Assembly: GCF_047607725.1 (NCBI RefSeq)
Contig: NZ_JBLKSS010000080.1
Coordinates: forward strand, 1 to 17,809
Direction: 5' to 3'
Length of the DNA stretch: 17,809 bases
DNA from: JBLKSS01 sp047607725
GTDB taxonomy: Bacteria; Pseudomonadota; Gammaproteobacteria; Enterobacterales; Enterobacteriaceae
Position 1 is the first letter of the stretch. Each line of letters begins with the position of its first letter. The translations under genes and the position numbers were made by a program. Below, in pieces: positions 1-7,456 of this stretch. The notes under the pieces are model-generated. The model searched no databases and had not been told where the DNA came from. It worked only from the letters and a program-made list of their open reading frames with translations.

Positions 1-240
1 GGTGAGTGTAACCGCCAGTAGCTCAGCCTGCTGTGTAGTGGGGATTTTAGGTTGGACACCGAACTTGCCCTGACGGTAGAGCTGGCGCCAGTTGAACAGC
101 AAATGGTCATTGATACCGTTATCCCGTGCCAGCTTGGCAATGGATACGCCGCGCTGGAGCGCCTGCTCAACCAGCTTAATGTTAAAGTCCAGCGGGAAAT
201 TGGGACGACGTCTTGAGGTTTTTGGTGGGGTTTATTTCAT
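1..240 (-). pseudogene. tnpA: IS66 accessory protein TnpA, 5' part, with a stop at codon 3
   Basis: On the minus strand from 240 the frame reads ATG AAA TAA and then continues openly to the window edge. It encodes a helix-turn-helix protein with the typical IS66 TnpA pattern: an Arg-rich start (SRRRPNFPLDF), then KLVEQALQRGVSIAKLARDNG, cut here to its key parts (KLVEQAL, GVSIAKLARDNGI), and the recognition segment LLFNWRQLYRQG. TnpA is one of the small accessory proteins needed with TnpB and TnpC for IS66 transposition and is thought to bind DNA. The in-frame TAA (232-234) may derive from a CAA codon. No good alternative start lies between that stop and the conserved domain, so this copy is probably not expressed at full length. 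The 3' end is outside the window. Confidence 0.72.
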
Positions 241-324
241 GAATTGAGCCCATTAAAAAAATAATGGACATCATCTTCAATAACTTGATGGGGAATTAAC
301 AGACGGCGCTGGGCGTACGCTTAC
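1..324 (-). mobile_element. IS66-family insertion sequence, partial (one end and the start of tnpA)
   Basis: The element reads leftwards and continues beyond the window. Its outer end is placed at 324 because the minus strand there begins GTAAGCGTACGCC; ends starting GTAAGCG are typical of IS66-family terminal inverted repeats. Bases 241-324 form an untranslated leader between this end and tnpA. The element abuts the NCS2 permease gene exactly where conserved coding sequence begins. IS66 elements usually duplicate 8 bp at the target, so GTACGTAC at 325-332 is the expected duplication, but the other copy lies outside the window. The boundary is inferred from the end motif plus the resumption of permease homology. 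Confidence 0.75.
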
Positions 325-1579
325 GTACGTACCGAGATTGTCGCTGGCTTGACGACCTTTTTGGCAATGGCTTATATCTTGTTTGTCAACCCGACTATCC
401 TCAGCGCCACCGGCATGGACAAAGGCTCGGTGTTTGTCGCGACCNGCCTCGCGGCGGCAATCGGTTCTATGTTAATGGGGTTTATCGCCAACTACCCGAT
501 CGCTCTGGCGCCCGGCATGGGGCTAAACGCCTTTTTTACCTATACCGTGGTCTTGCATATGGGTTATACCTGGCAAATCGCGCTGGGTGCGGTGTTCCTG
601 TCGGCGCTGATTTTCTTTGTGCTGTCGATCTTTAAAATCCGCGAATGGATTATCACCAGCATTCCCTTGCCGCTGCGTTCGGGTATTGCCGCGGGTATCG
701 GTTTGTTCCTGGCTATCATCGCGCTGCAGGGCGCCGGCATCGTGGTGGATAATCCGGCGATGCTGGTCGGCCTCAGCGATCTCACCCGGCCGGGCCCGCT
801 GTTTGCCATGTTGGGCTTCATTGTTATCGTGGTGCTGAAAGCGCTGCGCGTGCCGGGCGCGGTGTTAATCGGTATTCTGGCGATTACATTTCTGTCCATC
901 GCGGTGGGCATCAGCCCGTTTGCCGGCGTCGTCTCCATGCCGCCCGTCGATCGCCCCGACCTTCCTGCAGCTGAATATCCTCGGCGCTTTGGATATATCG
1001 CTGGTGAGCGTCATTTTCGCCTTCCTGTTTGTGGATGTGTTTGACAACTCCGGCACGCTTATCGGCGTGACCAAACGCGCCGGACTGGCGGATGAACAGG
1101 GCAATATCCCTAAAATGGGCAAAGCGCTGGTGGCCGACAGCGTTGCGGCGCTTTTTGGCTCGTTGTTAGGCACGTCCACCACCACCAGCTATGTCGAATC
1201 CGCCGCGGGCGTCAGCGCCGGCGGCCGGACGGGTCTCACGGCGATCGTCGCCGGTATCCTGTTCCTGCTCAGCCTGTTTTTCGCGCCGCTGGCCTCAAGC
1301 GTCCCCGCGTTCGCCACCGCGCCGGCGCTGCTGTTTGTGGCGGTGCTGATGACCTCCGGACTGGCGGAAATTGACTGGAGAGATATCACCGTGTCGGCCC
1401 CGGTCACCGTTACCGCCCTGACCATGCCGCTGACGTACTCGATTGCCAACGGCATCGCCTTCGGTTTCATTACCTGGACGCTGGTAAAACTGCTGACCGG
1501 CCGCTATCGCGATCTGAACGTGGCGCTGATTGTACTGTCGATTCTGTTTGTCATCAAGCTGGGCTGGCTCAGCGCCTGA
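325..1579 (+). pseudogene. NCS2-family purine permease, disrupted by IS66 and a frameshift
   Basis: This was an inner-membrane purine (adenine or hypoxanthine/guanine type) importer of the AzgA-like NCS2 subfamily. Homology starts abruptly at 325 with VRTEIVAGLTTFLAMAY, where family members normally have some 20-30 more N-terminal residues, so the IS66 insertion removed the start. Visible hallmarks are LAPGMGLNAFF, then after the frameshift FDNSGTLIGVTKRAGLADE, STTTSYVESAAGVSAGGRTG and a closing run of hydrophobic helices. The frame changes at a C run (943-945): removing one C joins MPP to SIAPTFLQLNILG and restores a continuous protein to the TGA at 1577-1579. The N at 445 falls in a codon NGC, probably Cys as in relatives. 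The exact substrate cannot be told from sequence alone. Confidence 0.85.
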
Positions 1580-1844
1580 CGCCGTTTACGGACCGCCCGG
1601 CGAGCGCCGGCGCGGCCCGCTCACCGCCGTCACCCCCGCGGTTCCCGCGACATCCCCCTTTCATAGACCGCAACGGGCCTTACTACCCAGCCCAAAACTG
1701 CAAACCCAGCGAGGTTCGCCGCGCGGATAAGCGGCACCTGCGACGGCATAGCCTGTCATCGCGGCAACCGGCGCCGCGGGCCGGCGTCTTCTTCATGATA
1801 AGACGCGCGGGCATGACCTGGCGCCGGAACGCCCCCGGCGAGAT
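1580..1844. other. Intergenic, between convergent genes
   Basis: This GC-rich gap lies between the 3' ends of the permease pseudogene (plus) and the glycosylase gene (minus). Several short inverted GC-rich stretches occur around 1768-1790, which could help end transcription, but no clear stem followed by a T run was found. No coding sequence is supported here. Confidence 0.4.
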
Positions 1845-2495
1845 TTAGGACGCCGCGGGTTTGAGCGCCGCCAGCCCTGCCGCATAATCCGGCGTAGACA
1901 TTGCCCACAGATAAAACGACGCGATGCTGCCATAGGGCGCGTAGCTGCGGCGATACCGCTCGAATCGCTCCCGCGGCAGCGTTTTGTGGCGGTAAAGATG
2001 CATGATGCCGCGCCGGATGGCCAAGTCTCCCCAGCTCAGCACATCCGGCCTGCCCAGGGAGAAAATCATCAACATCTCCGCCGTCCAGACGCCAATGCCC
2101 GGCAGACGGGATAAGGTGGCGATCACCTGTTCATCGCTGGCGTGATGAATGGCGCTTAAATCCAGCTCGCCGCTCATGGCGGCGCTGGCAGCACCCTTGA
2201 TATATAACGCCTTTTTCATCGACATTCCGCAGCCTTGAATCGCCTGCGCCGGCAGCGCCTCCAGCCGTTGCGGCGTCACCGAGCCGGCCAGCGCCAGGAG
2301 ACGGGCGTTGACCGTTAGGCCCGTCTTGGTGGATATTTGCTGGTCGACAATGTTTCTGACCAGCGCGGCAAACAAATCCGGCATCATCCCACGCCGGAGT
2401 ATGCCAAAATGTGCAATGGCCTGCGCCATGCGCTTATCCCGCCTGGCCAGCCAATCGGTTTCTTTGCTGCCGTACTCGAAAAACATTGCCGTCAT
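1845..2495 (-). CDS. AlkA-type DNA-3-methyladenine glycosylase (HhH-GPD superfamily)
   Basis: A 216-residue base-excision repair enzyme that removes alkylated bases such as 3-methyladenine from DNA by cleaving the N-glycosidic bond. The HhH-GPD fold shows in the DQQIS segment near residues 51-55, the hairpin LPGIGVWTAE (131-140) and the catalytic aspartate in SWGDLAIRRG (Asp157). It is monofunctional: the lysine used by the lyase members of the superfamily is absent. It is shorter than E. coli AlkA (282 residues) because it lacks the N-terminal TBP-like domain, resembling the compact 'glycosylase 2' proteins widespread in bacteria. The ATG at 2495 has a good Shine-Dalgarno (GAGGGG) a few bases upstream; an internal ATG at codon 4 is possible but less well placed. 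It is divergent from the dehydrogenase gene across about 140 bp. The reading frame is intact. Confidence 0.88.
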   Translation of the reverse strand: MTAMFFEYGSKETDWLARRDKRMAQAIAHFGILRRGMMPDLFAALVRNIVDQQISTKTGLTVNARLLALAGSVTPQRLEALPAQAIQGCGMSMKKALYIKGAASAAMSGELDLSAIHHASDEQVIATLSRLPGIGVWTAEMLMIFSLGRPDVLSWGDLAIRRGIMHLYRHKTLPRERFERYRRSYAPYGSIASFYLWAMSTPDYAAGLAALKPAAS

Positions 2496-2547
2496 GATCC
2501 CCTCACGCTCACGTCATGGCAGTAGATGCCGCCATAAGCATATCATT

Positions 2548-2577
2548 TTGTTAATAGTGATATTATTCATTTACTAT
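2548..2577 (+). promoter_or_regulatory. Possible sigma-70 promoter for the dehydrogenase gene
   Basis: In the AT-rich divergent gap, TTGTTA (2548-2553) and TACTAT (2572-2577) are spaced by 18 bp, each matching four of six consensus bases. This is a weak prediction; the position about 60 bp upstream of the ATG is reasonable. Confidence 0.25.
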
Positions 2578-2637
2578 GGCAGGGTTAAACGGCGCGTGGC
2601 CTGGCTACCGCCGGTATTTTTGACAAGAGGACGTTTT

Positions 2638-3588
2638 ATGAAACCACGCAAGGTCATGATTATCGGTACCGGCAATGTCGGCGCATCCGCCGCCTCTGCT
2701 CTGTTAAACCAGCAAATCGACGAAGAACTGATTCTGGTGGACATCAATCAGGCGCGGCTGGAAGGCCAGCGCAAAGATCTGGCCGATGCGGCGGCCTATA
2801 TGCCAAGCCGGGTGACGGTCAGCAGCCGTAGCGCGGCGGATTGCGCCGATGTTGATATCGCCGTCATTACCGTGTCAGGGGGCAGTCTGAAACCGGACCA
2901 GACCCGGCTGGATGAGCTGGACGCCACCGCCGGTATCGTCGGGCAGATTGTGCCGCAAATGATGGCGGGCGGCTTTAACGGTATTTTCCTCATCGCCACC
3001 AATCCCTGCGATATTATTACCTATCAGGTATGGAAACTGTCAGGTCTGCCACGCCATCGCGTCCTGGGCACCGGCGTTTGGCTGGATACCACCCGGCTTC
3101 GCCGCCTGTTGGCGGAGCAATTGGATATCGCGCCGCAAAGTATCGACGCGTTTATTGTGGGGGAACATGGCGACAGTCAATTTCCGGTGTGGTCCCACTG
3201 TGCGGTCTACGGTATGCCCCTGGAGGAATTCAGCAGCGGCAAGAACGGCCAAACGCTGAATTTCGCCGCGCTGGCGGAACGTACCCGCAAAACCAGCTTC
3301 GACATTTATGCCCAGAAAGGCTGCACGGAATATGGCGTCGCCGGCACAATCGCCGAAATTTGCCGCAACCTTTTAACCGGCAGTCACCGCGCCCTGACGG
3401 TCTCCTGCGTGCTGGATGGCGAATACGGCCAGCGCGGTTTGGCCATCGACGTACCGGCGGTGATGTCGCAAGACGGCGTGGCGCAAATTATCGAGCTGGA
3501 TTTCACGCCGCAGGAGCGGCGCCAATTTGAGACGTCCGCGGCGGTCATTGAGCAAAATATCCGGCGGCTGGCGGTGATGCACCATTGA
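2638..3588 (+). CDS. L-2-hydroxyacid dehydrogenase, lactate/malate dehydrogenase superfamily
   Basis: A 316-residue NAD-dependent enzyme that interconverts a 2-oxoacid and an L-2-hydroxyacid in the cytosol. The Rossmann motif is IIGTGNVG (8-15), with Asp35 at the end of beta-2 expected to bind the adenosine ribose of NAD. Catalytic residues are present: Arg90 in QTRLD, Asn122 in ATNPCD, Asp150/Arg153 in WLDTTRL, and the proton-relay His177 in GEHGDS. In LDH the substrate-specificity residue (classically Gln102) lies seven residues before the loop arginine (classically Arg109); here it aligns with Leu84, neither the Gln of LDH nor the Arg of MDH. This suggests a bulkier hydrophobic 2-oxoacid substrate, as in L-2-hydroxyisocaproate dehydrogenases. 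The frame is open further upstream, but the ATG at 2638 is chosen because AGAGGA precedes it by 8 bases and the Rossmann fold starts right after. Intact; apparently monocistronic. Confidence 0.85.
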   Translation: MKPRKVMIIGTGNVGASAASALLNQQIDEELILVDINQARLEGQRKDLADAAAYMPSRVTVSSRSAADCADVDIAVITVSGGSLKPDQTRLDELDATAGIVGQIVPQMMAGGFNGIFLIATNPCDIITYQVWKLSGLPRHRVLGTGVWLDTTRLRRLLAEQLDIAPQSIDAFIVGEHGDSQFPVWSHCAVYGMPLEEFSSGKNGQTLNFAALAERTRKTSFDIYAQKGCTEYGVAGTIAEICRNLLTGSHRALTVSCVLDGEYGQRGLAIDVPAVMSQDGVAQIIELDFTPQERRQFETSAAVIEQNIRRLAVMHH

Positions 3589-3948
3589 GCTGCAGCAACG
3601 GGGACCTGCACCTACGCCGCCGGACGTCGCTTGCGGCCCGCTTTCGGCGCAATAGCACTCGCCCCCCCTCTCGGGGGTCGCAATGGCCGCCAACGTCTAC
3701 AGTGCGCCGGGAAGAGGTTCTCGCAAAAAATAATGCACTTGCGGGCAGTTTTATATTAAGGCCATGCTTGAGAATTAATTCGGCACGGCGCTTTAATTTT
3801 CTTTTATTGGCCGAGTTGATTTTAATAACTGCCTGATTTCGCGTTTCAGTATTTTTTTCATATGGCTGAAAAAAATTATCTTCTTTTGCTTTATCCGGCA
3901 ATACAGCTTTTGACAGCATACGCTGACGGGGGTGAATTTCGTCCGGCG
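3589..3948. other. Intergenic, no supported gene
   Basis: GC-rich at first, with a small C5/G5 hairpin around 3664-3678 that lacks a T run and might be a remnant terminator of the dehydrogenase gene. It turns AT-rich after about 3725. Open frames exist on both strands but have the low-complexity Arg/Ser-rich composition of shadow frames and no recognisable motif. I see no gene here. Confidence 0.4.
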
Positions 3949-4314
3949 CTAGCCGGTTGCTTGCCCATTACCCTGCGAATAGTTCGGTATCTGGGAATAG
4001 ATCGGATCCGCTGCGGACAACGTGGCCCCCGTTGCCGGCGCCCCGTAGTCAAGGACGCGGTGCGGCGCGATGGGGATAGCTTCGGCCGTGTCACACCCCC
4101 CCTCCCCTTTTTTTTCCGCAGGGGAAAATGTGCCAGGCAATTTGCCTAACCAATACAGTAACACCACCAATAGAAATATTAATACAACCTGACGTAATAT
4201 TATACCTTGATCATATTTATATACGTCATGAGAGAACTTATCCGCCTTGAACCCAGGCCGCCGTTGACGCCCTTTTTTACCGGTAAAAATCCTGCCAGGC
4301 TCAGAAACTTCCAT
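3949..4314 (-). CDS. Hypothetical small single-pass membrane protein (doubtful)
   Basis: A 121-codon minus-strand frame. Residues 1-40 are basic and hydrophilic, residues about 41-57 form one strong hydrophobic segment (RQVVLIFLLVVLLYWLG), and the rest is Gly/Ala/Pro-rich with a single Cys. A positive N-terminus followed by one transmembrane segment is what a real bitopic protein would look like, with the N-terminus predicted to stay in the cytoplasm. I do not recognise a family. The ATG at 4314 has only a weak GGGG upstream, and a 240-bp AT-rich stretch precedes it. The C-terminal half could be out of frame or random, so this may be a decayed gene or a chance frame. No neighbour in the same transcription unit is evident. 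Confidence 0.3.
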   Translation of the reverse strand: MEVSEPGRIFTGKKGRQRRPGFKADKFSHDVYKYDQGIILRQVVLIFLLVVLLYWLGKLPGTFSPAEKKGEGGCDTAEAIPIAPHRVLDYGAPATGATLSAADPIYSQIPNYSQGNGQATG

Positions 4315-4554
4315 TTGCCCCGGTCATCAATACAAAAAAAAGTAATTAGATTCATAATAAATCAATAATATAATTAAGTGGCTTAGTCCCATTATTCTCT
4401 GCCCTGACGCCTGGGTAGTGATTAAACTAACAGGCAAGATGATAATGCTATCATCATTTTCGCCGCTGCGTTATTTTATTTATCTGCATCAGCTATATAT
4501 ATTTAATGATAAACAATTAATAATAATAATATGCAATATGGTGTATTTTTTGAT
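4315..4554. other. AT-rich intergenic sequence
   Basis: Noticeably richer in A and T than its surroundings, with runs such as repeated TAA triplets around 4515-4531. It could hold a promoter for the leftward small ORF, but no convincing -35/-10 pair stands out. No coding frame is supported. Confidence 0.35.
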
Positions 4555-4579
4555 AAAAAAAGGCCGGGAAAACCCGGCC
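4555..4579 (-). terminator. Rho-independent terminator of tmaR
   Basis: On the minus strand a perfect 7-bp stem GGCCGGG / CCCGGCC encloses a TTTT loop and is followed directly by seven T residues. It sits about 40 bp after the tmaR stop codon, in the right orientation. Confidence 0.9.
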
Positions 4580-4620
4580 AGCGCTAGCTGTCTCAACATC
4601 CTATGCTGCAGGCGCCGCGG

Positions 4621-4965
4621 TTAGGGCTGCCTATCGGCAACGGAATTGAGGGCCTTGACTTCCCCAATCGCCTTCAGTTTTTTCGACAGCTCGCGTCGCT
4701 CTTTCGACAGCTCGGCGTTTTTAATGATGTAGTCATCGATGCGATCTTCGTAATCGGTACGCATATTGCTAATAATCGCCTGGATTTCTTCAATGGACAT
4801 ACCCGATTTGATGTAGTCGCTCAGGTTGTCCAGCAGCAGCACACGCTTCTGGTTGTCGCGGATTTTCTTCTCATTGTCGGCAATCTCGCGCTGCAGCTTG
4901 TTCTTGCGGCGAAACATTCGCACGAATTCCAGGACATCGTGAAATGAAGGCTTAATGTGATCCAT
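4621..4965 (-). CDS. tmaR: PTS system regulator TmaR (YeeX)
   Basis: A 114-residue, highly charged coiled-coil protein that closely matches my recollection of E. coli TmaR/YeeX (about 109 residues), for example KPSFHDVLEFVRMFRRKNK, EKKIRDNQKRVLLLDNLSDY and DYIIKNAELSKERRELSKK. In E. coli TmaR forms clusters at the cell pole and holds Enzyme I of the sugar phosphotransferase system there, dampening sugar uptake; phosphorylation of Tyr72 is needed. The equivalent Tyr72 (in TDYEDR) is conserved here. The chosen ATG at 4965 has AAGGAA six bases upstream and gives the family length; the frame is open to 5049 but that extension has no counterpart. The C-terminal tail after about residue 103 differs from E. 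coli. It lies downstream of yeeA, as in E. coli, with 143 bp and a likely terminator between, so it is probably transcribed separately. Confidence 0.95.
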   Translation of the reverse strand: MDHIKPSFHDVLEFVRMFRRKNKLQREIADNEKKIRDNQKRVLLLDNLSDYIKSGMSIEEIQAIISNMRTDYEDRIDDYIIKNAELSKERRELSKKLKAIGEVKALNSVADRQP

Positions 4966-5082
4966 TTCAGTTTCCTTGCTTAGCTGATACGTTAAATTCT
5001 TTGCAATGCTGCATGTTAACAGAGTAGCAGCTATGCACCACTTTGGCATGCTCCCATTCTACCCGCTTTTTGGCGCTGGTAA

Positions 5083-5108
5083 AAATCTGCGCTGGCGCGC
5101 GGCGCCAG
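5083..5108 (-). terminator. Probable terminator of yeeA
   Basis: On the minus strand, immediately after the yeeA stop codon, a 7-bp stem CTGGCGC / GCGCCAG with a 3-base loop (5092-5108) is followed after five bases by a run of five T residues (ending near 5082). The delayed T run makes it less than ideal. Confidence 0.5.
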
Positions 5109-6239
5109 TTAGGGCATTGGCCGGCGTAACGCGATACACAAAAGCTGCGCCAGCTCTTCTAGCTGTTGAGCCAGTTTCAGAGTTAGCAACACATAGCCGT
5201 AGATAGGCGCCTCAATCTGATGACGCTGATTGATGCTTTCCCGCATTTGATGCAGCTCCGCCGCGATGGAAGCCAACTCCTCGCTGTTGGCGACGATAGG
5301 CTCGGGATTTCCCTCGCGTAGCGCTTCCGCCAGCGTCCGCAGGGTCCTGATTTGCGTACTGCGCAGCGACGTGGCGTTCAGCAATAGAAAATGACTCGCG
5401 CGCGATGCCCACCACGCCTCGATTTGCAGCTCCAGTACGCAAACCATATTGCGGCTCAGCGTCTGGATGGATTCCATTACCGGTTTCGGCAAGCTGGTTT
5501 CCTTGCTTGCCGGCGTCAGCAGCGCGCGAATTTTGACGACATCATTCAGAACGGTCTTCAGCCTGCCCTCCAGCCGCGGCCGCTCGATGACATTGGGGGA
5601 GATATAGGCCGAGTAAATTTTACTGATGGCCAGCAGGCTAAAGCGCATTTGCATGCGCCAATGGATAAACGCCCGCTGCGGGTAGATGCTGGTAAACAGC
5701 AACGCCAGCAACGACCCTATTACCACATCCCCGCTGCGCCACAGGGCGGTGCGCATATCGCCCGCGCCCGCGCCGCATACCACCGCCAGCGTGATGCCGA
5801 TCAAAAGCGCCATATAAAGCGCCATATAAGGGCGTTTGCCTAAGGTGAGATAGCCGCAGATAAACATCACTAAACCGCACCAGGCCAGCATCACCGGTAA
5901 GGAAAACAGTTCAAGACGCAGGGTGATAAGGCCCGACGCCGCGCCGAATACCGTGCCGGCAATGCGCTGCAACGCCCGTTGTAATACGTTGCCCCAAAAT
6001 GAGATAGGCTCCATGACCACGACCAGGGTAATCAGCGGCCATGTGCCTTCCGGCAACGCCAGCAGGCGCACGATCAGGAAGGTAAGCACAAACGCCAGAC
6101 TGATGCGCAGGCCATGGGCGAGACGGTAATGTTGGTAGATACGGTATTCGAGAGGAGAGATTTTTTTGTCGAGACGCACGCCGGAGTAACCAAGAACCAG
6201 GGAAAGGTCTATTTTAGTCAATTTGAATACCATTGACAT
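5109..6239 (-). CDS. yeeA: YeeA, FUSC-family inner-membrane protein
   Basis: An intact gene for a protein of the fusaric-acid-resistance-like (FUSC) family, relatives of aromatic acid exporters; the precise function of YeeA is not established. The N-terminal half holds hydrophobic segments of the membrane domain (for example SLAFVLTFLIVRLLALPEG, GSLLALLFTSIYPQRAF), and the second half is a soluble alpha-helical domain (ERPRLEGRLKTVLNDVVK, SKETSLPKPVMESIQTLSRN, EAPIYGYVLLTLKLAQQLE) that aligns along its length with E. coli YeeA (352 residues). The start is uncertain. The ATG at 6239 gives 376 residues, whereas a GTG at 6179 (beginning VRLDKKISPLEYRIY) gives 356 and matches where the E. coli protein starts; neither has a strong Shine-Dalgarno. 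A G-rich repeat lies in the presumed 5' leader. Confidence 0.92.
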   Translation of the reverse strand: MSMVFKLTKIDLSLVLGYSGVRLDKKISPLEYRIYQHYRLAHGLRISLAFVLTFLIVRLLALPEGTWPLITLVVVMEPISFWGNVLQRALQRIAGTVFGAASGLITLRLELFSLPVMLAWCGLVMFICGYLTLGKRPYMALYMALLIGITLAVVCGAGAGDMRTALWRSGDVVIGSLLALLFTSIYPQRAFIHWRMQMRFSLLAISKIYSAYISPNVIERPRLEGRLKTVLNDVVKIRALLTPASKETSLPKPVMESIQTLSRNMVCVLELQIEAWWASRASHFLLLNATSLRSTQIRTLRTLAEALREGNPEPIVANSEELASIAAELHQMRESINQRHQIEAPIYGYVLLTLKLAQQLEELAQLLCIALRRPMP

Positions 6240-6276
6240 AAATAATCACAAAATCATTTATAAACCTAATTATAAT

Positions 6277-6376
6277 CCCAGCCTAGCCTGCCCGCCTACC
6301 CAATCTACCCACCTACCTAACCTATCCCACCGACCGATCTACCCGCCTGCCTGAGTCGCTGCCCGCCTGCCTCTCT
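6277..6376. repeat. Degenerate C-rich (minus strand G-rich) octamer repeat upstream of yeeA
   Basis: About 100 bp built from imperfect copies of CCCRCCTR (CCCGCCTA, CCCACCTA, CCCACCGA, CCCGCCTG and variants), interspersed with CCTA/CCTG units. The plus strand is almost free of G runs, while the minus strand, which would be the yeeA leader RNA, has seven GGG runs. The composition is unlike any neighbouring sequence. It may come from replication slippage. Confidence 0.7.
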
Positions 6377-7393
6377 TGCCTTCGTTGACACTCCCGCTTA
6401 TCTGCTCTGGCCATCCCGTCTGCGGCATGACGGCATTTTCCTGTGAGACACGCTTAGGCTCTGTTTATGGCGCATGATGGCGAGTGCATCGCGGCGGTGT
6501 TGAGGGCCTCCTCACCCTGGGCCGGCAGCCGCCGTGTCGGTGAGGATTGACCCGCTGGCGGGATCGGCCTTAGCCTGCGACAAGCAGGCGCCGTCGAGGT
6601 AAGCAGATGTTGCGCCGGTTGGCCCAAAGCACAGCACCAACGCGCCGTCAAGCGCTTTTAGCGGGCGTTCGTCCACTAAGCGAGTCGGCAGCGCCGAGAA
6701 AGAGAGGATGGCAACGGCCAGGCGGTGGGATGATTACCGGCAAAAGTAAAACGTTTGTCATCGCCGGTTATGCTCTTTAGATGATAAAAAAGGTCAATAC
6801 CTGTTAACAGCGAGAACGACAGTGCCGTTTTCTATCTGGGGAAAAATAACTTTAACTTAAACAGCCATTGTCAAAAGGTCGTCAAATCAGTTTAATAATA
6901 GGCTCGCCCGCAATAAAAATCTCTGTCGTTTCATGGGGAACCGTCATTGCCCGGCGGATGGGCAATCATCTTCATCTTTTTACCTTGTCTTTTTTTATAC
7001 TCGCTTTTCAGGATTGTTATTTGATATTCAATTGCAGTTTAAGTCGGTATGTTTATGATGTCGAACTGTAAACCGTATTTCCGGCATAGGACATTTCATT
7101 TTGGTTTAAGTTGTTATGCACCCCATACATAAATTACGGAATAGAATCTTAATGACCCGCTATATTGCTTGGCGGGGGGTATTTATTATCTGTTTATTAT
7201 TCTGGATTATTGTTGTTACTCTCATCCTACGTTGGCTGGCATGAAATCAAGCACTTATTTGCAAAGCGCCGCGGTGTCCCGTACCCGTAATGGATATCAT
7301 CAGTCTTTTCTTCAGCACTCGGCTGCGGCTTTCATCACCGGCTCATTTCCGCCCCCTATCCAACGTCGCCTCCTGTATCGACAGGGTTTGATA
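6377..7393. other. About 1 kb without an intact gene
   Basis: Bases 6450-6700 are GC-rich and have protein-like stretches in more than one minus-strand frame (for example LVLCFGPTGATSAYLDG near 6590-6640) but are broken by stops; this looks like a decayed coding region I cannot name. Bases about 6770-7260 are AT-rich and hold only short unconvincing frames. In E. coli sbmC and dacD occupy the interval between yeeA and sbcB, but nothing resembling either protein could be recognised here. Confidence 0.4.
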
Positions 7394-7444
7394 TCACCGT
7401 CGGGAGAGCGGCTTATACGGCGTCACGCTAACGGTTTCAGTCAC
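7394..7444 (-). pseudogene. Stub of a further gene downstream of the cargo-like pseudogene
   Basis: Thirteen bases after the TAA of the reconstructed upstream gene, a GTG at 7444 is preceded by AAGGAC at a fitting distance and opens a frame of only 16 codons (TETVSVTPYKPLSRR) before a TGA. A +1 shift near the stop continues a few codons (GDIKPCRYRRR). This suggests the start of a third gene of the same operon that has since been lost, but the evidence is only spacing and ribosome-binding site. Confidence 0.25.
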
Positions 7445-7456
7445 GCGGACAGGTCC

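Noticed and set aside
3545..3919. Minus-strand open frame of 124 codons overlapping the 3' end of the dehydrogenase gene
   Set aside because: Arg/Ser-rich composition of a shadow frame, overlap with a well-supported gene and no recognisable motif.
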